DNA of 9,750 nucleotides from assembly GCA_048497495.1 (NCBI GenBank), contig JAFHCF010000223.1:1-9750 (forward strand). Reading direction: 5' to 3'. A program made the position numbers and the translations under genes. Shown here piece after piece: positions 1 to 7,690 of this stretch. The notes beneath the pieces were generated by a model. The model worked only from the letters and a program-made list of their open reading frames with translations. It did not search any database and was not told the DNA's origin. Every line of letters begins with the position of its first letter. The first letter of the stretch is position 1. This DNA is from JAFHCF01 sp048497495. GTDB taxonomy: Bacteria > Pseudomonadota > Alphaproteobacteria > Rhizobiales > Ancalomicrobiaceae.

Positions 1-18
1 GAATGCACCGGCGCCGCC

Positions 19-48
19 GGCGGATTACGCCTCCGGCTGATCCGCGCC
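19..48 (-). repeat. Degenerate REP-like hairpin repeat
   Basis: Read on the minus strand, this element begins about five bases after the stop codon of the hybrid kinase. Its inner part is an arm CGGATCA, a short stem GCC/GGC around a GGA triloop, one unpaired G, and the returning arm TAATCCG, with one C-A mismatch and an irregular outer end. The repeat at 9722-9750 has the same plan (outer stem, 3-bp inner stem, GGA loop, unpaired G, returning arm beginning TA), so I read both as one dispersed family. It may protect or end the kinase mRNA, but no T-run follows it. Confidence 0.45.
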
Positions 49-53
49 CCCCC

Positions 54-3000
54 TCACTCCGCCGCCGCCTTGGCCGCCCGCCATTGCGCCAAGACCGCTC
101 GCAGCGCCGCCGGCTTGAGCGGTTTGTTGAGGATGCTGATCGACTTCTCCGCCGCGTCCTCGCGCACCTGGGGCCCGCGATCGGCGGTGATCAGCGCCGC
201 CGGCAGGTCGGAGCCGAAGCGCCACCTGAGCTGAACCACCGCGTCGATGCCGTTGCCGTCGTCGAGGTGGTAGTCGACGAGCAGGATGTCGGGGCCGCGC
301 CCGGTCTCCTTGACCAGTTCGGAGAGCTGGGCGGAGGCCTCCTTCTGGTCGCGCGCCTTGATCACCCTGATGCCCCAGCCGTGGAGCAGCGCCTCCATGC
401 CGTCGAGGATCTTCTCCTCGTTGTCGAGGCACAGCGCCGTCATGCCGTCGAAGCGGGCGCTCGACAGGCGCGGCGCCCCGTCGTCGGTGCCGACGTCCGG
501 CATCGCCGCCGCCGTCGGCACCTCGACGAAGAAGCGCGACCCCCGGCCCGGCATCGACTGGATCTCGACCGTGTGGCCGAGCACCCGGCCGATGCGCTCG
601 ACGATCGACAGGCCGAGCCCCAGGCCACGAGCGATCTTGGCGCCCTGGTCGAGGCGCTGGAACTCCTGGAAGATCACCTTCTGCTTCTGCGCCGGGATGC
701 CGAGCCCGGTGTCGAGCACCTCCACCGTCAGCCGGCCGCGTCGGCGCCGGACCCCGACCAGGACGCGACCCTCGGGCGTGTATTTGATGGCGTTGGAGAC
801 GAGGTTCTGCACCAGCCGGCGCAGCAGGCGGCGGTCCGAGCGCACCCACAGCGACGACGCCATGACCCGGAATTCGAGGTTGCGGTCGCGCGCGATCGGC
901 TCGAACTCGACCTTGAGCTGCTTCAGGATGCCGTCGATGCGGAACACCGTGAATTCCGGCTTGAGCGCCCCGGTGTCGAGACGGGAGATGTCGAGCAGCG
1001 CCCCGAGGATCTCCTCGACCGCGTCGAGCGACTGGTCGATGTTGATCGCGTGGGTGGCGAGCGCCGTCTTCTCCGTCTTCTCGACCAGCGAGGTGGCGTA
1101 GAGGCGGGCGGCGTTGAGCGGCTGCAGGATGTCGTGGCCGGCGGCGGCGAGGAACTTGGTCTTGCCGATATTGGCGTCGTCGGCCTCCGCCTTGGCCCGC
1201 GACAGCGCCGCGTTGAGCAGCGTCAGCTCCTCGGTGCGCTCGCGCACCCGTCGCTCCAGCGTCTCGTTGGCCCGCGCCAGGGCCTCGGCGCTCGAGACGC
1301 GCTCGGTGATGTCGGTCCAGGTCGTCACGATGCCGCCGTCGGGCATCGGCGCGGTGCGCACCTCGATCACCGCGTCGGTGGAGGCGAGCCGCTCGTGGTA
1401 GGTTTCCATCCGCCGCACCAGCCGGTCGATGCGATCGCGGATGATGCGCTCCGGATTGCCCGAGCCGAATTCGCCGCGCTCCGCCCGGTCGCGGACGATC
1501 GTCTGCAACGACACCCCGACCTGGACGAATTCCGGCGACAGATCGAGGATCTGGCGGAATTGCCGGTTCCAACAGATCAGGCCGAGTTCGCGGTCGAACA
1601 CCGAGATGCCCTGGCCGACCTGATCGAGCGCGATCTGCAGGAGGTCGCGGTTGTACTGGATGGCGGCGGAGGCGTCGTCGAGCAGCTTCACCGCCGCCTT
1701 GGTCGAGGGATCGCGGCGCTTGACCAGCAGCGACAGCACCAGGCGCGACGAGGCGGCGCCGATCGCCGAGCCGAGCAACTGCTCGGCGAAGCGCAAGAGA
1801 TGCAGGTCCGCCTGCCGATCGCCGACCATCGCCAGCGAATGGGCCCGCCCGTAGTCGGCGAAGGAGCGGGTGGTGCGCTCCTCGCCGAGATAGCGGGTGA
1901 CGGTGGTGATCAGGTCCTCGACGGTGACGGCGGTGCGCCAGCGCCGCAACGCCGGCGTCGGCGTGAAGTCGGAGGGCACGAAGACGTTGGCCTGCAGGCG
2001 CTCGATCGGTTCGGGCGCCCGGGTCAGCGACACGGTGATGAAGACGGCGGTGTTGAGCATGAGGCTCCAGAACACCCCGTGGGCGAGCGGATCGAAGGCC
2101 AGCGACAGCAGCGCCTGCGGCCGCAGCAGCCAGATGCCGAAGGGGCCCTGCTGGAGGAAGGCCGAGGACCCGTATCCGGCCTCGATGAAGGTCGGCAGCG
2201 CCAGCGTGTAGACCCACACCGCGAAGCCGACGACGAGGCCGGCGATGACGCCGCGCGCCGTGCCCCGCCGCCAGATCAGCCCGCCGAAGAAGGACGGCGC
2301 GAACTGGGCGATCGCCGAGAAGGCGAGGAGCCCGATGTCGGAGAGCGCCGAGGCGTCGGCCACCGCCCGGTGGTAGGCATAGGCGAGCAGCAGGATGACG
2401 AAGATCGCCACCCGGCGCACGGTGAGCAGCACCCGCACCATGTCGGGGGCGCCGTCCTCGAGCCGACCGTGGATGCGCACCAGGATCGGCACGACGATCT
2501 CGTTGCAGATCATCACGGCGAGTGCCAGCGCCGCGACGATGACCATCGCCGTCGCCGCCGACAGGCCGCCGACGAAGGCGATCACCGTGACGACGTCGGC
2601 GCCGGCATCGAGCGGCAGCCTGAGCACGAAGGTGTCGGCGTCGATGGCGGTGCCATAGCGCACCATGCCGGCCATGGCGATCGGCAACACGAAGATGTTG
2701 ATGGCGATCAGATAGGCGGGAAACAGCCAGCGTGCCGCCGTCAGTTCCGACGTGGTGTGGTTCTCGACGACGCCGACGTGGAACATCCGCGGCAACAGGA
2801 TGATGGCGAAGAACGACAGGAGCGACATCACGATCCAACTGCCGCCCGACATGCCGCGATTGAACATCTGGGCGCTGACCAGATTGCTCATCGACGCCTC
2901 GATCAGCTCGCCGGGGCCGGAGAACAGCACGAAGACCACCCAGATGCCGACGCCGGTCAACGCCACCAGCTTGACCACCGATTCCGCCGCCACCGCCAGC

Positions 3001-3587
3001 ATCAGGCCGGACTGGTGTTCGGTCGCGTCGATGTGGCGGGTGCCGAAGAGGCAGGCGAAGGCGGCCATCGACAGGGCCACCGTCAGCGGAACGTCGGGAC
3101 GGAACGGCGTCGGCATGCCCGGTATCAGTCCGAAGTCGAGATGCGCCACCAGCGTCGCCACCGATTGGCTCACCGCCTTCAACTGCAGGGCGATGTAGGG
3201 AACGATGCCGATGAAGGCGATGACGGTGACCACCACCGCGAGCGGCTGGCTCTTGCCGTAGCGCGCCGCGATGAAATCGGCGATCGAGGTGATGCGCTCG
3301 GCCTTGGCGAGCTTGACCACTCGTTTGAGGATCGGAAAGCCGAGCGTGTAGAGGATGATCGGCCCGATGTAGATGGTCAGGAAGTCGAGGCCCTTGTTGG
3401 CGGCCAGGCCGACCGACCCGAAGAATGTCCACGACGTGCAGTAGACGCCGAGCGACAGGGCATAGATCGCCGGTCGTCCGACGATCGGCGACAGGCGATT
3501 GGAATTGCGATCACCCCAATGGGCGATGCCGAACAGAAGACCGATGTAGACGATTGCGACTGCGAGGACGAGCCAGCCTTGGAGCAT
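54..3587 (-). CDS. SSS-domain hybrid sensor histidine kinase/response regulator (NahK/ErcS-like)
   Basis: Inner-membrane sensor kinase of 1177 residues. Residues 1-525 form a sodium:solute symporter (PutP-like) domain with about 12-13 hydrophobic helices; in such fusions it serves as a sensor or transporter. Residues 645-760 are a PAS domain ending TTWTDITER, followed by a coiled-coil linker to about 805. The HisKA domain has its phosphoacceptor at H818 in GHDILQP. The ATPase domain has N928/N932, DTGLG (959-963) and GLGLGL (988-993). The C-terminal receiver has D1055/E1057, phospho-acceptor D1105, T1134 and K1155, so an internal phosphorelay is possible. The chosen ATG follows an AGAGAAGG-type ribosome binding site, and the protein then begins with a hydrophobic helix; the longer reading frame back to 3722 adds an arginine-rich stretch without such support. 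The architecture matches the NahK/ErcS family, with CbrA as a relative lacking the receiver. No partner regulator is adjacent. The ligand is unknown. Confidence 0.93.
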   Translation of the reverse strand: MLQGWLVLAVAIVYIGLLFGIAHWGDRNSNRLSPIVGRPAIYALSLGVYCTSWTFFGSVGLAANKGLDFLTIYIGPIILYTLGFPILKRVVKLAKAERITSIADFIAARYGKSQPLAVVVTVIAFIGIVPYIALQLKAVSQSVATLVAHLDFGLIPGMPTPFRPDVPLTVALSMAAFACLFGTRHIDATEHQSGLMLAVAAESVVKLVALTGVGIWVVFVLFSGPGELIEASMSNLVSAQMFNRGMSGGSWIVMSLLSFFAIILLPRMFHVGVVENHTTSELTAARWLFPAYLIAINIFVLPIAMAGMVRYGTAIDADTFVLRLPLDAGADVVTVIAFVGGLSAATAMVIVAALALAVMICNEIVVPILVRIHGRLEDGAPDMVRVLLTVRRVAIFVILLLAYAYHRAVADASALSDIGLLAFSAIAQFAPSFFGGLIWRRGTARGVIAGLVVGFAVWVYTLALPTFIEAGYGSSAFLQQGPFGIWLLRPQALLSLAFDPLAHGVFWSLMLNTAVFITVSLTRAPEPIERLQANVFVPSDFTPTPALRRWRTAVTVEDLITTVTRYLGEERTTRSFADYGRAHSLAMVGDRQADLHLLRFAEQLLGSAIGAASSRLVLSLLVKRRDPSTKAAVKLLDDASAAIQYNRDLLQIALDQVGQGISVFDRELGLICWNRQFRQILDLSPEFVQVGVSLQTIVRDRAERGEFGSGNPERIIRDRIDRLVRRMETYHERLASTDAVIEVRTAPMPDGGIVTTWTDITERVSSAEALARANETLERRVRERTEELTLLNAALSRAKAEADDANIGKTKFLAAAGHDILQPLNAARLYATSLVEKTEKTALATHAINIDQSLDAVEEILGALLDISRLDTGALKPEFTVFRIDGILKQLKVEFEPIARDRNLEFRVMASSLWVRSDRRLLRRLVQNLVSNAIKYTPEGRVLVGVRRRRGRLTVEVLDTGLGIPAQKQKVIFQEFQRLDQGAKIARGLGLGLSIVERIGRVLGHTVEIQSMPGRGSRFFVEVPTAAAMPDVGTDDGAPRLSSARFDGMTALCLDNEEKILDGMEALLHGWGIRVIKARDQKEASAQLSELVKETGRGPDILLVDYHLDDGNGIDAVVQLRWRFGSDLPAALITADRGPQVREDAAEKSISILNKPLKPAALRAVLAQWRAAKAAAE

Positions 3588-3859
3588 GGTTCGGCGGCCT
3601 TCTCTTGACGGAAACCCGTGCCGGCACGAACGAATTTCGATCACTCGACCACATGTGCGCGCCGCTGTCCATCGCCCGGCCCCTTCCCTCCGAGCGCGGC
3701 GGGAAATTCTCGCGAGCCCCATCCTCCCGATTGTCGGTGGCTCCGGGTCGTGTCAGAACCGATGGAGAGCGGCCCGGTCGAAGAGGCCGAGGTTTTCGTC
3801 GCGGATGGCGCGAGGTTTTTCGCCTCCTCACTCGAGGCGGTCGGCGGGGGACAACCATC
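3588..3859. promoter_or_regulatory. Divergent intergenic region between the hybrid kinase and mscL
   Basis: This 272-base gap must hold the promoters of both flanking genes, but I find no convincing -35/-10 pair on either strand. It contains a perfect 12-base palindrome, CGTGCCGGCACG (3617-3628), placed 30-41 bases before the kinase start, which could be an operator. Just before mscL, CGCCTC (3821-3826) and GAGGCG (3834-3839) form a perfect hairpin. The same CCTC can instead pair with GAGG at 3812-3815. A candidate mscL ribosome binding site GGGGGA lies at 3846-3851. A reading frame crossing the gap and ending over the mscL start looks like chance. Confidence 0.4.
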
Positions 3860-4288
3860 ATGTTGAAGGAATTCAAGGAATTCGCGCTCAAGGGCAACGT
3901 CGTGGATCTCGCCATCGGCGTCATCATCGGCACCGCCTTCGGCAAGATCGTCGAGAGCATGGTCGCCGACGTGATCATGCCGCTGATCGGCGCCGTCAGC
4001 GGCGGTCTCGACTTCTCCAACAAGTTCGTCCTTCTGAAGAGCCTGTCCGGCGGCATCGCCGAGCCCGCCACCTATGCCAAGGCCAAGGAAGTCGGCGCCA
4101 CTTTCGGCTACGGCCAGTTCCTGACCGTGACGATCAACTTCCTGATCGTCGCCTTCGTCCTCTTCCTCGCCGTCAAGATGATGAACCGGCTGAAGCGCCA
4201 GGAGGCGACGGCGCCGGTCGCGCCGCCGGAGCCGTCGAAGTCGGAAGTCCTGCTCGAGGAGATCCGCGACCTTCTGAAGAAGCCGTGA
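3860..4288 (+). CDS. mscL: Large-conductance mechanosensitive channel MscL
   Basis: Inner-membrane channel that opens under high membrane tension and releases solutes after hypo-osmotic shock; family members form a homopentamer. The 142 residues are close to the 136 of E. coli MscL and match it throughout. The N-terminal amphipathic helix leads into KGNVVDLAIGVIIGTAFGKI (about 11-30), the start of the pore-lining TM1, which runs to about residue 45. A periplasmic loop covers about 46-83. TM2 (about 86-106) contains FLIVAF. A basic segment NRLKRQ, a proline-rich linker and the C-terminal bundle helix SEVLLEEIRDLLKK follow. The ATG is chosen because the homology starts there and GGGGGA lies eight bases upstream; the longer in-frame extension to 3425 is arginine-rich and unlike the family. 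It probably forms its own transcription unit. Confidence 0.97.
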   Translation: MLKEFKEFALKGNVVDLAIGVIIGTAFGKIVESMVADVIMPLIGAVSGGLDFSNKFVLLKSLSGGIAEPATYAKAKEVGATFGYGQFLTVTINFLIVAFVLFLAVKMMNRLKRQEATAPVAPPEPSKSEVLLEEIRDLLKKP

Positions 4289-4293
4289 GACGG

Positions 4294-4322
4294 CGCCGAT
4301 CCGGTCGGACCACCCATCGGCG
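4294..4322 (+). other. Stem-loop downstream of mscL, possible weak terminator
   Basis: CGCCGAT (4294-4300) and ATCGGCG (4316-4322) form a perfect 7-bp stem around a 15-base loop, beginning six bases after the mscL stop codon. No T-run follows, so it is not a classical intrinsic terminator; it may stabilise the mRNA 3' end or be incidental. Overlapping GATC-rich repeats lie at about 4322-4340. Confidence 0.3.
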
Positions 4323-4347
4323 ATCTCGATCGGATCGATCAGACCTA

Positions 4348-4380
4348 TTGATTTCGTACGATCGTCCGACGCGCTAGACT
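4348..4380 (+). promoter_or_regulatory. Candidate promoter for the aminotransferase gene
   Basis: TTGATT (4348-4353) is -35-like and GCTAGA/TAGACT (4373-4380) is -10-like, but the 19-21 base spacing is longer than optimal. The octamer GCGCTAGA (4371-4378) recurs at 9187-9194 before the ybaK-like gene, also a few dozen bases before the start, which mildly supports a -10-like role. A run of CGAC units (4387-4402) separates it from the ribosome binding site GAGGA (4415-4419). Confidence 0.3.
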
Positions 4381-4428
4381 GGCCGGCGACCGACCGACCG
4401 ACCCCGAGCCCGCCGAGGACCCGCGCGC

Positions 4429-5613
4429 ATGAACGCTCTACTCGCCTCCCTGACGCCGCAAGCCCTGAATGCGCCGCCCTCCGGCATCGTCGAGGTGATG
4501 AACTACGGCCGTACCCGGCCGGGGATGATCCCGTTGTGGGCCGGCGAGGGTGACCTCGCCACCCCCGGCTTCATCTGCGACGCCGCCGCCCGGTCGCTCG
4601 CCGCCGGCGAGACCTTCTACACCTGGCAGCGCGGCATCCCCGAACTGCGCGGCGCGCTCGCCCGCTATCACGAGCGGGTCTACGGCGGCGACGTCTCGCC
4701 GGAACGCTTCTTCGTCACCGCATCGGGCATGCAGTCGATCCAGATCGCGCTGACCGCGCTCGCCGGCCCCGGCGACGAGGTGATCGTGCCGACGCCGTCC
4801 TGGCCGAACTTCGCCGCCGCCGTCGGGGTGCGCGGGGCGCGCGCCGTCGAACTGCCGATGAGCTTCGGCAATCGCGGTTGGACCCTCGATCTCGACCGCC
4901 TGGCCGACGCCGTGACGCCCGCGACCCGGGCGATCTTCGTCAACAGCCCGTGCAACCCGACCGGCTGGACCGCGACCCGCGACGATCTCGCCGCGATCCT
5001 CGACCTCGCCCGCCGTCACGACCTGTGGATCGTCGCCGACGAGGTCTACGGCCGCTTCGTCTGGGACGGCACCACCCGCGCGCCCTCCTTCCACGACGTC
5101 GCCGAGCCCGACGACAAGGTGATCTTCGTCAACACCTTCTCCAAGAACTGGGCGATGACCGGCTGGCGCGTCGGCTGGATCGAGGCGCCGCCGGCCCTCG
5201 GCGACGTCGTCGAGAACCTGATCCAGTATTCGACCTCCGGCGTCGCCGTCTTCGTCCAGCGCGCCGCCGTCGCGGCGCTGGAGGAGGGCGAGGCCTTCCT
5301 CGCCCATCAGATCGCCCGCATCGCCGAGAGCCGCGAGATCCTCACCTCGGCGCTCGCCGCCACCGGGCAGACCCGATTCGTCGCCCCGCCCGGCGCCTTC
5401 TATCTCTTCTTCGGCGTCGAAGGCGAAGCGGACACCTCGAGACTCGGCCTGCGCCTCGTCGACGAGGCCAACATCGGGCTCGCCCCGGGCACCGCCTTCG
5501 GCGCGGCCGGCGCCGGGTGGCTGCGCCTGTGCTTCGCCCGAGGCCCCGAGCACATCGCCGAGGCGGCGCGCCGGCTCGTCGACTGGCTCGAGCGGCGCGC
5601 CGTCGTCTGCTGA
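4429..5613 (+). CDS. Class I/II PLP-dependent aminotransferase (aspartate/aromatic aminotransferase-like)
   Basis: Cytoplasmic fold-type I aminotransferase of 394 residues, the usual length. It should transfer an amino group between an amino acid and a 2-oxo acid using pyridoxal phosphate. Visible landmarks are Y64 with the ETFYTWQRGIPELR segment, the cofactor-phosphate loop TASGMQS (97-103), W125, NPTG (176-179) with the pyridine-contacting Asn, D204 and Y207 in VADEVYGRF, the Schiff-base lysine K239 in TFSKNWAMTGWRVGW, and R366 in WLRLCFA for the substrate carboxylate. All key catalytic residues are present. The ATG follows GAGGA at nine bases. Substrate cannot be fixed from sequence: aspartate, aromatic amino acids, methionine and others are all possible. 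It is likely monocistronic, since a promoter-like sequence and 146 bases separate it from fixL. Confidence 0.92.
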   Translation: MNALLASLTPQALNAPPSGIVEVMNYGRTRPGMIPLWAGEGDLATPGFICDAAARSLAAGETFYTWQRGIPELRGALARYHERVYGGDVSPERFFVTASGMQSIQIALTALAGPGDEVIVPTPSWPNFAAAVGVRGARAVELPMSFGNRGWTLDLDRLADAVTPATRAIFVNSPCNPTGWTATRDDLAAILDLARRHDLWIVADEVYGRFVWDGTTRAPSFHDVAEPDDKVIFVNTFSKNWAMTGWRVGWIEAPPALGDVVENLIQYSTSGVAVFVQRAAVAALEEGEAFLAHQIARIAESREILTSALAATGQTRFVAPPGAFYLFFGVEGEADTSRLGLRLVDEANIGLAPGTAFGAAGAGWLRLCFARGPEHIAEAARRLVDWLERRAVVC

Positions 5614-5638
5614 CGCGCCCGCCGTCCACCGACATCAC

Positions 5639-5667
5639 TTGAGAATCTTCGCAAGATGAAATGTTAT
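5639..5667 (+). promoter_or_regulatory. Sigma-70-type promoter candidate for fixL
   Basis: TTGAGA (5639-5644) and TGTTAT (5662-5667) match the housekeeping consensus at 5/6 and 4/6 with an ideal 17-base spacer. Transcription would start near 5674, leaving a leader of about 86 bases before the GTG at 5760. It overlaps the alternative ATG at 5661, so use of this promoter would rule out that start. The overlapping inverted repeat CTTG-N10-CAAG does not have FNR/FixK-box spacing. Confidence 0.5.
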
Positions 5668-5672
5668 GGGTA

Positions 5673-5696
5673 GAAGTCCGGAGTGATCCGGATTTC
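5673..5696 (+). repeat. 24-base near-repeat, copy 1 (fixL leader)
   Basis: This stretch matches 8457-8480 at 22 of 24 positions (GAAGTCCGGAG, then GATCC, then GATTTC shared, with one mismatch between each block). In the fixL reading frame it would encode EVRSDPDF, exactly the peptide encoded by the fixK copy. It contains the inverted repeat CCGGA-GTGA-TCCGG. It could be a coding remnant, an extended FixL N-terminus or a shared regulatory site. Confidence 0.6.
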
Positions 5697-5759
5697 CACC
5701 CGTCGCCGTCGTGGCGCCGGGTGGGTCGCATCGGTTCGCATCGCATCGGGGAGATCGAC

Positions 5760-6896
5760 GTGCCAGATCAGTCGCCGACCGTTTCGGAGGCGCGTCTCCT
5801 TTCCGTGCTGGACACCGCCGTCGACGGCATCATCGTCATCGACGACCGGGCGCGCGTCCTGGTCTTCAACAAGGCCTGCGAGGACCTGTTCGGCCATCCC
5901 TCGGGCGACGTCATCGGCCGCAACATCTCGGTGTTGATGCCGCCGGAGTTCTCCGCCGGGCACGACGCCGCGGTCGGCCACTACCTGCGCACCGGCGAGC
6001 GCCGCATCATCGGCATCGGCCGCGAGGTCCGCGCCCGCCACGCCGACGGCACGGTCTTTCCGATCGAACTGTCGGTCGGCGAGGCCAAGACCCCGGAAGG
6101 CCCGCAGTTCATCGGCATCATCCGCGACCTGCGCCCGCGCAAGGCGGTGGAGCAACGCCTGAACCAACTCCAGGCGCAACTGGTCCAGATGGCCCGCGTC
6201 AACGCCATGGACGAGATGGGCGCGGCGATCGCCCACGAGTTGAACCAGCCGTTGACCGCGGTGTTGCTCTATCTCCAGGCGCTGTCGCGCAAATTGAAGA
6301 GCGGCGAGACGGCGTTCGAGCCGGCGGTGCTGGAGATCCTCGGCAAGGCGTCGCGCGAGGCCGAGCGCGCCGGCTCGATCATCCAGAAGATGCGTCAATT
6401 CGTCGAGAAGCGCGAACCCGAACGCCAGCCGGTCGACATCGGCCGCCTGATCGACGAAGCTCTGGAGATCACGTTGCTCGGCAACGACGGCGCGGCGGTC
6501 GAGGTGGTGCGCGACGAGGCGCCGAACCTGCCGAGCCTCGAGGGCGATCCGATCCAGATCCAACAGATCCTGATCAACCTGATCCGCAATGCCATCGAGG
6601 CGGTCAAGCTCCGCGACGAACGCTGGATCCGCATCGCGCTGCGTCCCTCCGACGGGCGCCTGTTGGTCGAGGTCGAGGACAGCGGCCCCGGCATTCCGAT
6701 GGAAACCGTTCGCAATCTGTTCAAGGCCTTTTCGACGTCCAAGAAGACCGGCCTGGGTCTGGGCCTTGCGATTTCTCGTTCGATCGCTCAGAACCACGGC
6801 GGAGACCTGCTCGTCGAGCCCGGCGGTGGCGGCCGTGGCGCGACCTTCGTGCTGTCGTTGCCTCTCGGCGTGACGACGACGGTGACCACGAAATGA
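5760..6896 (+). CDS. fixL: FixL oxygen-sensing haem-PAS histidine kinase
   Basis: Soluble sensor kinase of 378 residues. In the FixL family, O2 on the PAS haem inhibits autophosphorylation, and the low-O2 form phosphorylates FixJ. The PAS domain (about 8-125) carries the haem-ligand motif HD at H68 and, 20 residues later in IIGIGREV, R88, equivalent to the distal R220 of Bradyrhizobium FixL. The positions equivalent to R206 and H214 are H74 and R82. HisKA has H159 in AHELNQP; the ATPase domain has N273/N277, DSGPG (307-311) and GLGLGL (331-336). There are no membrane helices and only one PAS domain, so it is shorter than Bradyrhizobium FixL (two PAS, about 505 residues). The GTG start is preferred because GGGGAG ends six bases upstream; ATG 5661 in the same frame would add 33 residues but has no clear ribosome binding site and overlaps the promoter candidate. 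The next gene, 46 bases downstream, is fixJ. Confidence 0.92.
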   Translation: MPDQSPTVSEARLLSVLDTAVDGIIVIDDRARVLVFNKACEDLFGHPSGDVIGRNISVLMPPEFSAGHDAAVGHYLRTGERRIIGIGREVRARHADGTVFPIELSVGEAKTPEGPQFIGIIRDLRPRKAVEQRLNQLQAQLVQMARVNAMDEMGAAIAHELNQPLTAVLLYLQALSRKLKSGETAFEPAVLEILGKASREAERAGSIIQKMRQFVEKREPERQPVDIGRLIDEALEITLLGNDGAAVEVVRDEAPNLPSLEGDPIQIQQILINLIRNAIEAVKLRDERWIRIALRPSDGRLLVEVEDSGPGIPMETVRNLFKAFSTSKKTGLGLGLAISRSIAQNHGGDLLVEPGGGGRGATFVLSLPLGVTTTVTTK

Positions 6897-6942
6897 GACC
6901 GACCCTGCGGTGGGCTCGGAATCCGACTGAACGAGGTGACAC

Positions 6943-7572
6943 ATGATCGGGCGTGCGCAGAAATCCGACCAGGCGATCTACATCGTGGACGATGACCCGG
7001 CGGTTCGCGACGCCCTTTCGGTGGTGTTCGAACTCGAGGGCTATTCGGTTTCCGGCTACGAGACCGGCGACGCCTTCCTCGAGGCGGCCAAGACCCATCC
7101 CCCGGCCTGCGTCTTCCTCGACGTCCACATGCCCGGCCGGTCCGGCCTCGACATCCTCAAGGCGCTCAACGCCGATCACTACCCGGCGCCGATCTTCATC
7201 ATCTCCGGCCAGGGCGACATTCCGATGGCGGTCACCGCCATCAAGTTCGGCGCCTTCGACTTCATCGAGAAGCCCTTCGACGCCGAACTCATCGTCCGCC
7301 GCGTCCAGGAGGCGCTCGAGGCCCAGGCGCGCCGCGGCTCCGAGGACCACAAGTCGGTCGCCCACGACTTCCCCGGACGCGATCTCCTGACCCCGCGCGA
7401 GATCGAGGTGCTGGGCCAGATCACCGCCGGCGCCTCCAACAAGGAAGCCGGACGCCATCTCGGCATCTCGCCCCGCACCATCGAGGTGCATCGCGCCCGC
7501 ATCATGGAGAAGCTCGGCGCCCGCAATGCCGCCGACCTCGTCCGAATCGTGCTGACCGGCGAACACGGCTGA
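6943..7572 (+). CDS. fixJ: FixJ two-component response regulator (receiver + LuxR-type HTH)
   Basis: Cytoplasmic transcription activator of 209 residues, the usual FixJ length, expected to be phosphorylated by FixL. The receiver (about 10-125) has the acidic pocket D16-D18, phospho-acceptor D60 in LDVHMPGRSG, S88 and K110 in FIEKPF, with F107 as the aromatic switch residue. After a short linker, a GerE/LuxR-type DNA-binding domain (about 146-207) shows LTPREIEVL, NKEAGRHLGISPRTIEVHRA and a final LVRIVLTG, all typical of FixJ. The ATG follows GAGGTG with a four-base gap. The 46-base distance from fixL indicates co-transcription. Its likely local target is the site at 8153-8174 before fixK. Confidence 0.95.
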   Translation: MIGRAQKSDQAIYIVDDDPAVRDALSVVFELEGYSVSGYETGDAFLEAAKTHPPACVFLDVHMPGRSGLDILKALNADHYPAPIFIISGQGDIPMAVTAIKFGAFDFIEKPFDAELIVRRVQEALEAQARRGSEDHKSVAHDFPGRDLLTPREIEVLGQITAGASNKEAGRHLGISPRTIEVHRARIMEKLGARNAADLVRIVLTGEHG

Positions 7573-7619
7573 GGCCGAAGGCCCTCGGATCGGTGGTCGT
7601 GGCGCGACGATGACGTGCT

Positions 7620-7687
7620 GGTGAACACCGATAGGGGGCATTACGGATGCCCATTCGAACCGATTCGGACGAAGGTGTTCGTTCACC
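7620..7687 (+). other. Structured fixJ-receiver intergenic segment
   Basis: GGGCAT (7636-7641) and ATGCCC (7647-7652) form a perfect 6-bp hairpin with a TACGG loop. Around it, GAACACC (7623-7629) pairs with GGTGTTC (7674-7680), or alternatively GGTGAAC (7620-7626) pairs with GTTCACC (7681-7687); the two outer pairings exclude each other. The second ends three bases before the receiver gene's ATG. It may control translation of a gene that lacks a good ribosome binding site, or separate its expression from fixJ. Confidence 0.35.
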
Positions 7688-7690
7688 TCC

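Noticed and set aside
2698..2711. Near-perfect FixK/FNR box TTGAT-GGCG-ATCAG
   Set aside because: It lies deep inside the kinase coding region, where it encodes part of a transmembrane helix (LIAIN), far from any promoter. I found no such box upstream of any gene in the window.
3..3608. A 1201-residue open frame antisense to the whole hybrid kinase gene
   Set aside because: It is very rich in Arg, Asp, Glu and Gly with no recognisable domain, while the opposite strand encodes a full kinase with every catalytic motif. Long antisense frames are expected opposite GC-rich genes.
3618..3866. 82-codon frame ending over the mscL start codon, a possible leader peptide
   Set aside because: It has no good ribosome binding site and no recognisable content; the overlap of its stop codon with the mscL start is easily chance.
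5638..5655. CTTG-N10-CAAG inverted repeat before fixL as an FNR/FixK site
   Set aside because: The TTG and CAA half-sites are ten bases apart, whereas the TTGAT-N4-ATCAA box has eight. The inner AT positions do not match either.
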